64,000 nt of DNA from contig CAKKTI010000055.1 in NCBI GenBank assembly GCA_920105805.1, positions 1 to 64,000 on the forward strand, given 5' to 3'. Numbering within the stretch: position 1 is the first letter of the stretch; every line of letters starts with the position of its first letter. Below the pieces are notes generated by a model that was given only the letters and a program-made list of their open reading frames with translations, made no database searches and was not told where the DNA came from. This DNA comes from Condylostoma magnum (taxonomy: Eukaryota; Ciliophora; Heterotrichea; Heterotrichida; Condylostomatidae). The position numbers were made by a program, and so were the translations under genes. Below are positions 22,480-35,876 of the stretch, in pieces.

Positions 22480-24102
22480 TTAGAGTTAATATAAATTTAC
22501 TAAATCTATTGCAAAATCCTCTGTATATGGATTGTTGGAAAGCTTTTGCAGAAGAGAGTGTCGTAGCCCTGGAATTGAATCTTTTATATCTTAATCTGTC
22601 TCCTTTTGAATTGTATTTAAACAAATTCTGTATACTTAAATGCATGTTCTTGTTATATCTAAATTTGTCACCTTTCCTGTTAAGCTTATTAAATGTTTTA
22701 AGGTTTGTATGGATTTAATTATAGGATTTTTATGGTTGAAATTATGGAAATTGTTAATTATTGGATTGCAAAGATAGCTGAAATGATTTATAATAGTATT
22801 TATATAGATTACCTTTTGTTTAGGTTTGTTAAAATATCTTGTATTTTTAAGTGTTTTTTACTCACTAATCAGTATTTCTTTCGATTTTATATATACATTC
22901 TATCCAAAAGAATGTAATACATCTAAAATAATCATTTAATCATACAATCCTATATCTCCCTATCCTAGTCTTTTATCAAATATTTCACAAGTTTCTTATA
23001 ATCTCATTTCTAATAAAGCAACTAAGGATTTTATTCTTAATTTATCAAATTGTTAATAGTCAAATTTATTAGGCAATGTTAACATTGTTATTATTAGTTC
23101 TTCTAATTACACGTCTAAATCATCTAAATCTTCCCTAATTAAACTTTCAGCTGATTTAAACGCATTAATAAATCTTTATTAATCATCTGAGTTTAATCCA
23201 GAAATTAAATCAATTAAATAGGAGGGAGCATAAGGAGATACTTCAATATTTTGCTCCTCATTCGTTTCAGGTATATGTTCTTCAGGCACTTATTGTAAGT
23301 ATTCTTCAATTGTGTAGTTAAAAGATTATTAATCCTTCTCAACTATTTGAGATATTTTTGAGGCAATAACCATTCCGGAATTTCTAAATTTTGTTTCTGT
23401 AGAAGCCATTCGATTTTAAATGCCTTATAATAAAAATTCATTTAAAACTTTATCGTGACTATATTCCATCAAATTATATAATAGAAATGTTAATATTTTG
23501 TTTTAATTTTCTTAGCTATGCTCTGCTTATATAGCCAATGATCAGTACTGGCTTATATTTTTGAGTGCTTTTTCTTTTAAATTATAAAACTTTATCAATT
23601 CATACAATTTCTAAGCTTCTTAAATTGATTTTAAACCCGATTTAAAGGGCATTGTATCTGTAATAAACTCTAGTCAATTAGAGTTGTGAATAGTAAGAAA
23701 GTTTATTATATCAGATGCTTATTCTGAAACTTTGAATAAACAAAAGTAGAATATACCATAAACCTCTAGATTATTTAAACTTTCAATATAAATTTAATTT
23801 GCTTCTTTCATCATTGCTTAGGCTAATGCTTCTCCTTTTTGCAAAATCAGCAATCTCTACATTATCTTAACATGCTTTGGATTGTAAGTTTAAATTAATC
23901 CCTTACATAAAGCTTTAAAATATAAATCACTTCTTATAATCTGAGCTTTATAATATGAATTGCAAAGATCGGGAAAATTAACTACTAAGCTTATTAATGA
24001 CTCCTCATCTAATAGTGTTTATTATAATCCTATACTCATAACTACTTATTCCACTTCTTCATGCGTCGGTTGTTAGTCCTTATAATTTATTAGTAGCTCC
24101 AT
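22480..24102 (-). CDS. TELO2: TELO2 (Tel2), TTT complex scaffold, 540 aa
   Basis: Helical-solenoid protein that with TTI1 and TTI2 helps PIKK kinases (mTOR, ATM, ATR) fold. The C-terminal half carries the telomere-length-regulation domain: RNSGMVIASKIS (family GM.VAE motif), LRIKSLVALLEMR, a YDQMIILDVL segment and INTIINHFSYLCNPIINNF (family N..AGHFF.PLL). The N-terminus is shorter than in human TELO2 (540 against about 840 aa). Its identity comes from the conserved order of these blocks rather than one motif. Stop TAA 22482-22480 abuts the convergent TGA 22479. Confidence 0.82.
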
Positions 24103-24172
24103 AAAAATAAATATGTGATAAAAGCTCTAAACTTAATATGATGATAAACAATAACTTTATTTCAATTAGATT

Positions 24173-25279
24173 TTAAACTAACTAATCTTCATCTTCGTCT
24201 ACCTCAACTTCTTCTTCTTATTCCTCGTCTTAATCATTTATTTGAAAATCATTGTCTAGATCATCATCCTAATCTAGCTTATCATTAATGACTTTCTTCA
24301 TATTAGCTCTTGGAGGTGACTTTTGCCTTGTTGATCGTAGAGGTGAATTTTAGTCATGATTCTTTAGCAATTTAACACCAAATGAAGATTTACTGGCTGA
24401 TTTGATCAAATTAGACATCTTTGATTGATTTAATTACCTTCCAGCCTGGGATTTAATTTTCCCATGTAAACATTTATGCTCATACTTCTGCACAATATTA
24501 GCTTCCTTTTTTAGGTTTGCATAATGTTTCTCTATCTACTCTAATTCAACTTTCATTTGACTTTCTAATTCCTATTTCCCTGATTCCTATCTCATGCTAA
24601 AATTATTTATTTCGTTATTATGTTTTGCCTTTAATTTTCTTAGCTCTACTTAAATTTTAGCATCCCTTCGCTTTTCATAATCAGCAGCTTCCTTTTCTTC
24701 CAGTTGCTGTATTTCTTATTACACCTAGTGTGCTTCTCTATAGTTTTTCTGTTTAACCATGTTAGCCTGAATTTTCTTTAAATTAAGGCATTTAGATGAT
24801 GCTTTGTGATTTTGAGGTAAATTTTCAGTCAACATATTTTCCTTTGACTCTAATTCTCTTTCTTGTTATTCCTGCAACTCTTCAAGTGCTGCTTCACAAG
24901 CTTCTTCATACTCGGCAATTTTATTTTCCCACTTTTCAGTGATTAGTTCTACATCTCTAGCCTATAGTTCTTCTATAGATTCAATTTCTGACTCATGTCT
25001 GGCTTTTAGACCTTCTTCTTCCGCTTTTTTGATAGCTTCTCGTGTTTCTTGAATTTCTTTCCAAGTTCCTTCGGCATCTAAGAATTCTCCTTCAGCTTCT
25101 TATTGTTTCAGAGCTTGTTCGAGCTCTTTTAGTTGATTTCTCAGCTCTTAGATCTCGTCTTAGTTTTCTTAGTCCATTTGCTCATTGTCTAGTTGCTCGT
25201 TGTCAGATTATTCTTCTGGAGCTGATAATTACTCTTCGTTCTCTGAGCTCTGTTAGCTTTCTGCCTCGTCACTTGACAT
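24173..25279 (-). CDS. Coiled-coil protein with acidic ends, about 365-368 aa
   Basis: Not recognised. It starts MSSDEAESQQSSENEEQL. An acidic N-terminus leads into a nearly continuous Glu/Lys/Gln-rich coiled coil (about 40-270). A basic Ser/Lys region (SKMSNLIKSASKSSFG) is followed by a strongly acidic C-terminus (DQDDDLDNDF.. EEEVEVDEDED). Two in-frame triplets, TAG 24184-24182 and TAA 24175-24173, are possible ends; the latter gives three more residues (QLV). It is likely cytoskeletal, nuclear or a chaperone-type acidic protein; no function assigned. Confidence 0.7.
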
Positions 25280-25582
25280 TTTATTATGGCTGGGATTAAA
25301 TTAACTAAGCTTATACCTTATAGGAGAGAAAAGGGTATAAGTATTGAATATTGCTGTAATTAGTATATTAGTAATTGATTACTATTAGAATTAGGTTAAT
25401 AGATATATAATTGGAGGGCTCAATGTTCGATTTAATGTTTTATATTAAAATGTAACTTTATATTTCATAGGAAATCTAATTCTGATATTATTGTATTATG
25501 CAAACTATTCTTAATTGATACACATTTAATAACAAAATATGATTCTACTATATAATCCCTTTCTATTACAATATTTAACTAA

Positions 25583-25912
25583 CTAAATTTCAGAAAGCTG
25601 TTTTTGCTTTTTAGATGACTTGTATTGATCCCATAGCTTTTTAAGCACAATATAAAGTACCCACACTCCAAACAATATTCCAATAGTAATAAAAATCGTA
25701 TTTTCCACACTATCATCTGTAGCTTCCTCTGCACATTCTTATTGGGAAGTTGCACAAACAAAATCTTCCATACAACATCAAGTGCAAACAACTTCCCCGC
25801 AAACTGCTCCAGAACCTGATTCACCAGCCGATGTTGTAACTTTTCCTCCTCTTAGTTCTCTTTGAGAATAAGCTGTCAATGTTAAAAGCACTAAATAACT
25901 CAGAATTTGCAT
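25583..25912 (-). CDS. Small Cys-rich type I membrane protein, 109 aa
   Basis: The signal peptide MQILSYLVLLTLTAYS precedes a short Gly/Ser segment and a Cys cluster (AVCGEVVCTWCCMEDFVCATSQQEC; eight cysteines within about 30 residues). One transmembrane helix (about 75-93, IFITIGILFGVWVLYIVL) and a basic tail ..KSSKKQKQLSEI end at TAG 25585. The WCC Trp is encoded by TGA. The overall plan resembles ciliate surface or secretory membrane proteins; no family recognised. Confidence 0.78.
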
Positions 25913-26019
25913 ATTGAATTAAAAATATATATTGGAAGTTTCATTGAATATATCTAATAATTAAGAGTTATAAACTATTAAATAGCTTTTTGAAATACCA
26001 CTACTATATAATTATTAAA

Positions 26020-27732
26020 ATGGGATGTTGTGAGAATAAATTCCCTGCTGATTCATAAGCTTAATTAGAGAAAGATATAATTGTCATTGAAGCCCCATAA
26101 AAAGTCAACTGAAACTTTAAAAGGAAAATAATGAAAAAATAAAAGTTAACTCTCGAATAATTATACTAGTTCAATGCACCTTGCAGACAAATTGAATTTT
26201 GAATTAAATATATCAGCTCAAGTAAATAATTAAATAAAAAGTAGAAAGCTTTAGATTGAACAATGGAAATATAAACAGAAGGTGCTTTTGCTGCTTGGCT
26301 TTTATGGTAATTATTAAAAAAGAAACATCTGAATGAAATATAAGAAATTATTAATGATGCTAGAATAGTTGAATAACTAAAAGATAATATTTAAAAGGTA
26401 GAAATTGATATAAAAGAGCAATCCTTACTTGCTATATTACAACTCGCAAAGTCTAAAGCTATTTTCATTCGTTAGAAAATATAAAATAAACAAATGATTA
26501 ATCTGTTGCTATCCAATTTTAATCAATTTAAATAACAAATGGATATAGTAATTATAAAAATTCTAAACTAAGTGCTTTACCGAAAATTGAATTTATGCTA
26601 TTATTTTACTATAAAAAGGGATTTATTAGGTTTATTAAGGCTTCAAATAACTTAATTTTAAAATGAAGGAGTATATTAATAGTTGCTGAAGCTAATACTA
26701 AAAGTTTTTGATAATCCTTAAGATGATATATTAGAAAAAATAAAATAATCATTTAATAGGAATTTAGTAATCGATATTGTTGAACACAGATCATAATAAT
26801 TTGAAGCTGATAAAAAAACATAAGAAATTGAAATTAAACTGAAATAAGCTTTATTAGGAGGTGAAAACAAATGAAGATAAATTTAGAATAATACAAGGTA
26901 AAAAATTCTAGTTAAAACTTATTATGAAGAAAATTCATGGATTGATTTGATTGTATTAACAGATAATATGTATCCGCTAAAATTTAGTTAAATCTAAGAT
27001 TTCATTGTAAATCCGACTTGTGTAGGAGGAGTAGCATGTTATTATATCTATAAGAAATTATAGGAAAAATCAGAGAATTACTTTTTAGATGAACACATAT
27101 AAGAATTGTTAATTAAATTATTAGGAATTTTTCATAAGAAACGAAATAATGGAAAAATCTTAAAGCTTAAAATGTGCTCTATTTATCTCATGGCTTGAAT
27201 AACATAAAAGAAATTAAGTAAATAGGCATATTTTGACTTATTAAAATCTGATATTTTCTAAGTTCTAGTTACTAATTTAAATAATCCAGACGAAAGTATA
27301 AGATAATATTCTCTGTCTACGATACTAAATTTAATACATTAAAAACCAATTACCGTAGATCTATTAGAACTGTTTCAAAATAAAAATCTCCCTTAATAAA
27401 TTATTTAAAGTTGGTAGTATGAGCATAGTATCTAATATACAGAACATTTTATTTAATTTATTAAGGCTATTTTCAGTTTTGAAAAGATCAAACCAACAAA
27501 AATGTAAAAGTTATTTTTGAAATAAGGATTATCGCAAACTTGCTAATTAATGTTATAAAAATTGGAAGAAATATAGTTTTTAAACAATAAAGATGCAATA
27601 AAAGATTAAATTATTGATTTATTCCCATAAATTCAAGAAGAACCATAATATTTACTTGTTGAAGAACGAATTTTAAAATTGAGTTAGTAATTATAAAACT
27701 TACAAATCTTTATAAAAAATGTTATCTACTAA
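26020..27732 (+). CDS. Hypothetical MGCC-type ARM-like protein, 570 aa
   Basis: It starts MGCCENKFPADSQAQLEKD, a likely dual acylation site, in the leader ATTATTAAAATGGG that recurs before other MGCC genes. The body is Lys/Gln/Leu-rich and helical throughout. Repeated helical hairpins (for example LLGLLRLQITQFQNEGV, RQYSLSTILNLIHQKP) suggest an armadillo-like solenoid. No catalytic motif is seen. It ends ..LQIFIKNVIY at TAA 27730-27732, touching the stop of copine. Gln from TAA/TAG is especially frequent. Confidence 0.75.
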
Positions 27733-29268
27733 TTAATATGGCTTAAATTCATTTGGATATTATCTCTTTGATATAAAATAATCAATAACTTAGTCTGGTA
27801 GTTCCATCAAAACCTCTCTAGCTAAAACAATCGGGTCATTTTAACACTATTTAAATTCAACAAATTATACAATATCTCTTTACATTTAAGTTCCATTACT
27901 GTCTATCAATGGATTTTAATCAGCATCTAGAAGTTCCATATTCCCGAAATCTCCGTTGCCGACTCCAACAATGATTATAGAAAGAGGCAATTAGGAGCCA
28001 GCAACGATTTCATTAATAGAACTTCTCATATCATGAATAGCTCCGTCTGTTAGTATAAGTAAAATTTTATAGTTTAAATAATCATTTTATACAATCTAAG
28101 CAGCTTTATTTGCATTATTAAGTATTTAGGTAAAATATGTAGGTCCACTGAGACTATACTAAGTTATTGCTTTTCTATAATTTCCTAATATACCTTGAAG
28201 TCCATATACATTACTATTAAGATCGTTACCATTCAAGGGAAAGCAATGGCTTGTTATTTAGTCCCTGTAAACTCCTCCAAATCCATACAAAGGTATAACT
28301 GGATTGTCAGTATAACTAAGAATTATTTCTCCTACAGACTTAATCGCTTACTCATAACTATTCATATCATTACCTATATAATGTAATGAGGAGCTATGGA
28401 ATGGAGAACCGTTACTTGCAGTAAAATCTATAGCACACATAAATTAGAGTCTTAATCCACTTTTAACATATTATAGAAAAGATGGCCTTTTTTGTATTCC
28501 AACCTAGTTGAAAATAAGATCTCCTCGAGGGTCAAGTTTTATAATTCTTGTTTTATTTTGAATTTCATTGAAGTTAAACTCACACAAGGCAATAGAAGTA
28601 TGATCACCTGAAGATCTAAACATAAAAAACTAGCATTGAATCGGTCTATAAGGATCATTACTGTATAAATCACCCCCACTTAACTAAAAGCTTTGCCATT
28701 TGAGATTTCTATCGTCTTATTATTGGGATCTGTAGACTACTACAAACTCACCAGATTCAAGAAGCTTGCTTAAAGTAAAGAAATACCGATTGGTTAAAAG
28801 TCAGCCTTTAGGCAAATCCTAGCAACTTAGTTACAAATGAACTTTACTGTTTAGTTCATTAACTTCCTCAAAATTAACAATTAAACTTCCAAATATTTTA
28901 TCAGAAGTTTTTTAAGTTAATTGCAACACTTTTCTAAAATTATCTGAAATAGCTATATTTGCTATTGATGACTCAGCTTCACCAATAAAATCTGCTTTTT
29001 AGATTGTTCCTTAATCATCATCTGCATCATATACTTCGAACTTTATAAGACTAAACTCCTCAAAATGAAAATCTATTACAAAGCTTGTAGCAAAATCTGG
29101 ATTTAAATTATCTCAAATTATTTCTGTTTTTCCTATTCTTACCCAATCCTATTATTTCTTTTGGTATAAAATTACAAAAGGATCTGATTTGCTCATTATA
29201 TCAAGATTAGCGAGATTTCGACACGAGATAAATAACTAGATCTTGTTTCCTTATTAGTTATATTACAT
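27733..29268 (-). CDS. Copine, 511 aa
   Basis: Calcium-dependent phospholipid-binding protein. It begins with a C2A domain (QLFISCRNLANLDIMSKSDP, then a FEVYDADDD calcium loop). A C2B domain follows from about 150 (VHLQLSCQDLPKGW..). The copine/VWA domain starts near 290 (GLRLQFMCAIDFTASNG, the DxTxSN-type MIDAS) and includes PVIPLYGFGGVY, HCFPLNG, ILLILTDGAIHD and LSIIIVGVGNGDF. The end ..RQYPNEFKPY is normal for copines, then TAA 27735-27733. Length and order are complete. C2B acidic residues look partly lost (RSQQQDDRN). The stop abuts the stop of the MGCC gene at 27732. Confidence 0.95.
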
Positions 29269-29786
29269 TTATTATTTTAGTATGAATAAGAAATTTAAGT
29301 TTTCCTACGTAATCTATGATAGGAGTTATTTAAGTAAATTTCGTATATTTGAGTATATAAACAAATGTTTGACATATTTATAAAAATTTGCTTAACCTAG
29401 TTGTAGCATACATCAATTGAATACTTTATACCAATTACATGTTTGTAATTGGCTACGCATATTCTTACATCAATAAATACATGCAGTATATACATTCAAT
29501 TTTAGTAGCAAATATTAAAAAAGTTAATTAATAGTGACCAGAACATTTCAGTAAATCTTGAAATACATACAAACAGAATACTTGTCTTTACATAGTTCTA
29601 TGATTAGTGCTTTAGAGTAGGAAATAAGCTATAAAACATTCATTAGGAGAAGTGATCCGAAAGAAATTTAATTATATATTAAACCAATCACAATACAATA
29701 AACTAACTCTTTGTGTTCCTCTCTAAACACATTCACTATTCAAATTTCCAATTAAATAAAGTTTGTTATACCTTTAGTTCCATATT
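29269..29786. other. Divergent intergenic region between copine and UTP20, no gene seen
   Basis: About 520 AT-rich bases between divergent start codons. It presumably holds both promoters. No RNA gene or repeat recognised. Confidence 0.5.
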
Positions 29787-32700
29787 ATGAATAAGCATCG
29801 CTGGGTTAGTAGAACAAGAGAACTAAAGACGACCGATGTTTCAGTTATACACGAGCTAACAAATGAAGTTCAATTAACTGTTATAGAGACATTGCGTAGT
29901 GTAAGTGAACGTTCGAAACCCTTTCAAGACTTATTCGAAAGTATAATACACATATGCGATCCACTTCCTCTTCTTTTATTTAACCTACAAGCTGTAGTAG
30001 AGGCTCTATTAGATGCCCTGCCTTAATGCCCTATTCCTGCTCTAAAAGTACTAGTGTCTGTGGCTTACATGACACGTGAAGAACTAGCAGCCTACTTCCA
30101 AGACAGAATCCTCTAAACATTGATTGAACTAACTAATCGAAAAGACATTCTAGAATATACGTTTAGAGCTATGTCTCTATGCCTAAAATATGTTATAAAA
30201 GGAATAGAACCTGATAATCTACTTAATTAATCAGTATCACTCATTATCCACTAAGACTACATGGTCAGACAGTTGAGCGCTTAAACATTCTCTTTTATTG
30301 CTCGAAAGGCCAGCACGAGGATATTAGAGGAAATATTTTTATAGGGAGGTGAGAAAGTTTGATAGCTTGCTTCATTTTCTATCAACAGATTCAGAGTCTA
30401 GCAGATATTAGAGATATGCTAGTGTAATTAAGAACTAAACAAATGAGTAATCCTTAGTCTGATATTCAGAAAAAAGTATTTGTAGAGTGTGTTAAAAAGT
30501 ATCAAGGAGAATTAATCATACGAAATTATAAAATATTGAAGCATCATGTGCGGAGGAAAGTTCTTGAATAAGGAGTTTGGATAGTAGTGTATCGACTTTT
30601 TATTAGAAAACGGACAGTTAGAAGAATTAGCCTACTTAATAAAGAATAAGCCCTATCTTATAAGTAAAATATAAAACATCAATAGCTTTTCAGTGTAATC
30701 ACAGCTAAAAATGCTTAGAATTTTAAGTGATTATGAAGATGATCATAAAGAGGTTGAAATTCATTCAAGATTAACAGAAAAGAAGTATAAAAATAAATAT
30801 AATCCAGTTGATTTTACAGCTATGATAGGAGATATCAAATAATTAATTGATAAAATACAGCATGAAAGTGAAGATGAGATAGTAAATTTTATGGAAGTGT
30901 ATGCTTAAATGCTAACTTATTTTAACACTCCTAAAATACAATTGCCCTTTTTATAAAAGATAGTTGATTCAAATAAGGATATCCCAGTGATTTGGCTAGC
31001 ACTAAGACTATGTGTTTTAACGGATACGAAAATAAGTCTTAATTCAGTATAACATATTCAACAGTAAGAAATTTAGAGAGAAATATATGCACTTGATAAA
31101 TAATTATAGCCGAAATCTATAGAAGGAGAAATAATATGATCTCTAGCAGAGAATAACTATTGTATAGAAGATTTAAATCTAGTTAAATAGTAGCTATTGC
31201 ATCCAGTATATAGGATACCAACTTTACAATTAATTAAAAATAACTCACAACTGTGTCAAAGTATGTATGAGCTTGCAAGCCTCAATGTCGACTTAGAAAA
31301 TGAAAGACTAAAAATCAATAAGTTGTAAAGCTTGCCTCGATTAGCTGGTCAAAATGAAGAAATCTGTATTATGTTCCTATTAGGAATGTACTGGGAAAGA
31401 TTGACTACTGTTTGGCCTTCAATCAAAAGTGCAATAATCTAACTCGATTAGTCAATAGTATTTAAATATATTACACAATTGCTAGATTAATTACCTTAAG
31501 TGCATGATAGCTTTGAATACTATAACAGGTTTAATTAGTAGATTGATTATACTCCTACTTAGTACTACTGGGGATGTTTAATTGATACGTTAGAAGGTAT
31601 TCCAGATGTCATTATGCAAAATCTGAATTAAATAGAACAATTATTTTTAAACTATATCAATGAAGAGTATTTAAAGCAGTATCATATTCCTGGTATTAGA
31701 CTATATAATTAAAGCGGTGAGAAGAGTTAATTCACATGCAAAAAACTAGTCTTATTTTTAAAGATCTTTAGACTACTTGATCTTAAACTTCTAAGCAATA
31801 AAGATTACCTAAAAACCATATTTTTAGGACTTTGCCTGCACAAAAATGATAATATAAGAGAGTTGACTGTTTAATGCCTTATACGTATGGAAGACTTGCC
31901 TAAAAGCGACTAGGAAATATTCGTTTAGCTTTCTAAAAAGGAATCATTTAAAAGAGGAGTATTATCATAAGTACAATCAAACTATGAAATAGCTGTATCA
32001 TTGGCTTCAAGTAAAGCTTTAGGAAAAGATTCATAAGTTAGAGCTGCTGCATACAATTTCATTTTAGGACTAGAAGATTGCTCTTACTTGTTTTAATTAT
32101 TTCCTATTGATATTCTGCATCCTTGCTCAAATGAATAAATAGACAAGATTCCTTTTAGAATATTTTTAGGATTTTTAAAGTCGTTAAAGCGACTGATTTA
32201 AAGTTTAACTTAGCTTTTCAAATCAAATAGAGTCTAAATAGTTAAAACCGTAATATAATTCTATAGACATGCTAAGGCAAATAAGTCCCATGAGTTGGAA
32301 AGTAAGAGTATCTAAATTTTAAATGCAATTTTATCTAAATACTATTTTAAGTACGATTTTATTCAAGAGTTGATTCAAACACTAATGGAGGAATTTGATA
32401 AGTTGAGTAAAGCTAATAGACCTTAATACATAGAACTTTTATTATAAATATCCAACAAGTATCCATAAACATTTCAAGACTGTCCTTAATTATAGAAAAT
32501 CTTAATAGAATCCTTCTCTAATGCTAAAATAACCGTACATATGCTTGGGAAACTATTATAGGTCCTAGAATCTGTAATGGAATAGCATAACTGAGATAAT
32601 AATAATGTAATATTATTATGCTAGAATCTTTATATCTAGTTACAAAAATAAGGATATTCTGCAATATTCTTAAAAGTGCTATAAAAGTTGCCTTTAGGGG

Positions 32701-35700
32701 CTCATCTATAAGAAATATCTCATGTTTTAATACCCTTTTGTACAAAAAAGGAAGAAATACTGGAATTGCTTTGCTAGTGAATATCTCACTTACCAGAACC
32801 TCCTTTGTATTCTCTGACGATGAGAATGCTTAGACATAAAAAGCTGATTAGACTCCTAGCAGCAGCGGTGTAAGACCCAACCAAGTGGCTTTTACAGAAT
32901 CTTACAAAAACAATATACAAAGGACTAGTTGAAGAACCTGATTATGACAAATAAGTAAAATCATTGATGAAAATTTAAGAATTAGAAATACCTGAGGATT
33001 AAATATAGATCGTTGTTTACTCTTTAAGCCATTTCATTGTTGATGCTGATTTAGGAGTAAGACAATTGGTTACCAATACTTTCAGATAATGGATTAATAA
33101 TAGTTCATATAGTCCTCATATAGAGAAATCATTGTGGCATAAGATCACAGTTTGCTAGCATGAGGACGAACTAAGAGACATTGTAAGTGTACTAGCTCTT
33201 CTGCCTACTTATGCATAACTCTTTGAATAAGAAGAGGATAAAATAATATTGAATATAGTTCACTTATAATCACATATGAGAATAAGAGCCTTAAAAGCTA
33301 TTCAAGAAAAAGAAATACCATACAAAATATCGTAAAACTTGTTCACTTAAATACTCATATTTTATCTACTACGATCCAGCATCAAGAACAATTACTCATC
33401 AATGTTTCTGCATACAGTTATTGATACTTTAGCTGTTCTAGCTTAAAACTTCAATTGGAAAGATTACTGCAAAATACTGAATAAGTTTATGCATAAAATA
33501 GCGGAAGATGAGAGCTTAATAACAAGAACAATATCAAAACTACTAAGTATGATTCCTTAAAACCCAGATCTGCTGACTTTAAAGTCTAAATATCTCCCAG
33601 CTCTTAAATTACACATTGTGGATAAAAAGAAGTTATGGTCTCCTATTGTAAGAAAATTTGTTGTGATAGCTCTATTTAATTGCGCTTAAATACTAGATAA
33701 ATTTGACTGCAAACTTGAGACTCGTCGGCTCTTAAGTATTCTTGCTTACTACTTTAAAAAGAATGTTGATGAAACTAGAGACTCCGTTATCACTACAATT
33801 ATTTAGCTCATACGATAAGGAATGAACTTTGATAACTTATTGTAGGAACTTAGAACAATACTTGATAGGGAACTTTTTTCATTATTACTTACAAAAATAT
33901 TGCCGGTGATTGGAAAACCCTTTCCAAGCAGATTAGCTGATGATGCTGCTAGGGCTTTGTTGGAATTCAATTAGATTTCCAGTTTTTACTTCTTAGCTAA
34001 GTACATCCAGCCTGAAAACATAAACTCAGTATTGGGGTCAACCCGTTCTTTAAATGTTGTTGCATAAGGATTGGCAGATAATGAAATGATAACTCCAAAT
34101 GATTTAATTGATATTGGTATAAGTGTGTTTAAGTAAATATAAGATAAGATTGAGGTTGTATAGGACAAAAGGGTAATCAGTTAGAAAAATCTTAACTACC
34201 AAATTCAGCCTGGTGCTGCGACAGGAAATAGGCCTACTGTATAAATTTAGAAATCATCCAGAAGAAAACCTGATATGGACAAAGCGTTGGGAATAAGATT
34301 AATTAAATTAGGAATTAAAAGATCTAAGGAAGGAATCGATGAAGAAACTGCTTAAGATTGTGGAGAAATTGCTAAATTTTGTTTGGATAGTTAAAATGAT
34401 GAAGTTGTTCAAGGTGCTTTGCAAATCTTAAGAAAAATTTAATAAACCTAGCACATTTAAGCTATAATTAATCTACTTGAGTAAGGAAACGATCAAGTTT
34501 AAATACATTCAATTAAGACTTTAGCTATTTTGATTAATTAGTCAGATAGAATTGATGAATTAGCAAAATATATTCTTCCTAGCTTAAGATTAGCACTTTA
34601 TAGGTTTAATGTACAAAGCTCTGCATTGAGGTTATTAAGGCTTTTTATATCAAAAAAGATTATGGAAGAGGAGGTTTATGATTGTATGGAAGTTGTGCCT
34701 TAAGTAATGCTAGATAATTCTGACTTAAAAGCCTAAGTTATTGCTATATACACCGAATTTTTAATGCAGTATCCAATGTCAGAGAAAAGAAGAAAGTTTC
34801 ATTTAGATTTCCTGATAAAAAACTTAAATTGTAGTAATCCTGGAGGTAAAGAGTCTATTATACAATGTCTCTAAGTAATAATTGACAAATTTCCAGAAGA
34901 AGAAATCAAAGAAAATGCAGAATTTCTATTTATCACAATGTTCACTGTTTTTGCTAATTCTGATGACACTAAAGAAGAACTAATCGAGTTTCTGATTAAA
35001 TTAGTTGAAAAATTCCTTAAAACAAGTGATTTGGTTAAAAATATTCCTAAATGATTTTAAAAAGATAACTTAAACCTAAGAAAAGGATTACTTGTACTTT
35101 GCTCAAAACTATATCCTTTCGGACTCCTAGATAATAAAATAATTCGAAAGTATATTGTAAAACATTTATGGAAAGATGAAAGAATCCAACTTGAAGCTTT
35201 AGAATTTTTATCATGCTGACTTAAGCTAAATCCTATTGAAAGATATCAAAAAAGGCTTATAAAGATTATTATGAAAAGATTGTAGAATAAATAACATGTT
35301 TAGCCAAACTATTTTGATCCAATTTCTGATATTGATGAAAAATTTTTAATGCTTATATTTGATTCAATTACTAATAACACAATATCATATGGAATTCAAG
35401 AAATACTTACTAGCTGTTAAAGTCAATGGTAAATTGTAAAAGCTTGTGGATTATGTAGAAAATTGATAGGTAGGAATATATAGGATCTTCGAATTGTATA
35501 ACTTATGGATTTTATCTAATAATCAATGTCCATTTAGCAGTCTGAGTATACACATTACATTAGAACATACATAGTCATCTCAGAAAATACCCAAAATCCA
35601 CAACTTTAGGAGTCTAATAACAATATTCTATCATAATTGCTATAGATTTTAGGTTAAGAGGAGCTATATGCATAAATTGTTAGAATTAGATAATAAATAC

Positions 35701-35876
35701 ACGAGAAGAAATAACTTAGGAAATCTAGAATAAAAGAACTTGCAATATCTAATCCCGAAGTAGCAAGTACCTTAAAAATCAAACGCAATAGGAAGACAAA
35801 TCTATTAAAGAGAAACAAAATATTGAGAATGTCACCTTACAAACGAGTGAAGAGAGATAGTTTGAAATTAAGTTAA
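29787..35876 (+). CDS. UTP20: UTP20, HEAT-repeat subunit of the small-subunit processome, about 2,020 aa
   Basis: Nucleolar 18S rRNA maturation factor. Starts MNKHRWVSRTRELKTTDV. HEAT-like helices run the whole length; an N-terminal block EYTFRAMSLCLKYVI..QDYMVRQLSAQTFSFIARKAS matches the family. The C-terminal basic tail is diagnostic: RKSRIKELAISNPEVASTL, LKRNKILRMSPYKRVKRD, in register with the human tail ending in a basic GYKAKRQK-like segment. It is shorter than human UTP20 (about 2,785 aa). The start and end frames agree, but near 30349-30365 the best frame changes and later changes back, which suggests two minute introns. The end is TAA 35874 or TAA 35904. Confidence 0.9.
30349..30365 (+). 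other. Possible 17-nt intron in UTP20
   Basis: GTGAGAAAGTTTGATAG. Upstream the frame from the ATG is clearly coding. Just downstream the coding-quality frame is shifted by 17 bases (ACFIFYQQIQSLADIRD). The unshifted frame here holds nine stop triplets in 67 codons, against about three in the shifted one. Splice sites fit GT..AG, but the length is above the usual 15-16. Confidence 0.5.

Noticed and set aside
22476-22917. Two plus-strand ORFs after the MGCC gene, possible further exon
   Set aside because: They lie antisense to TELO2, whose conserved C-terminus covers this stretch, and no intron of suitable length joins them to the MGCC gene.
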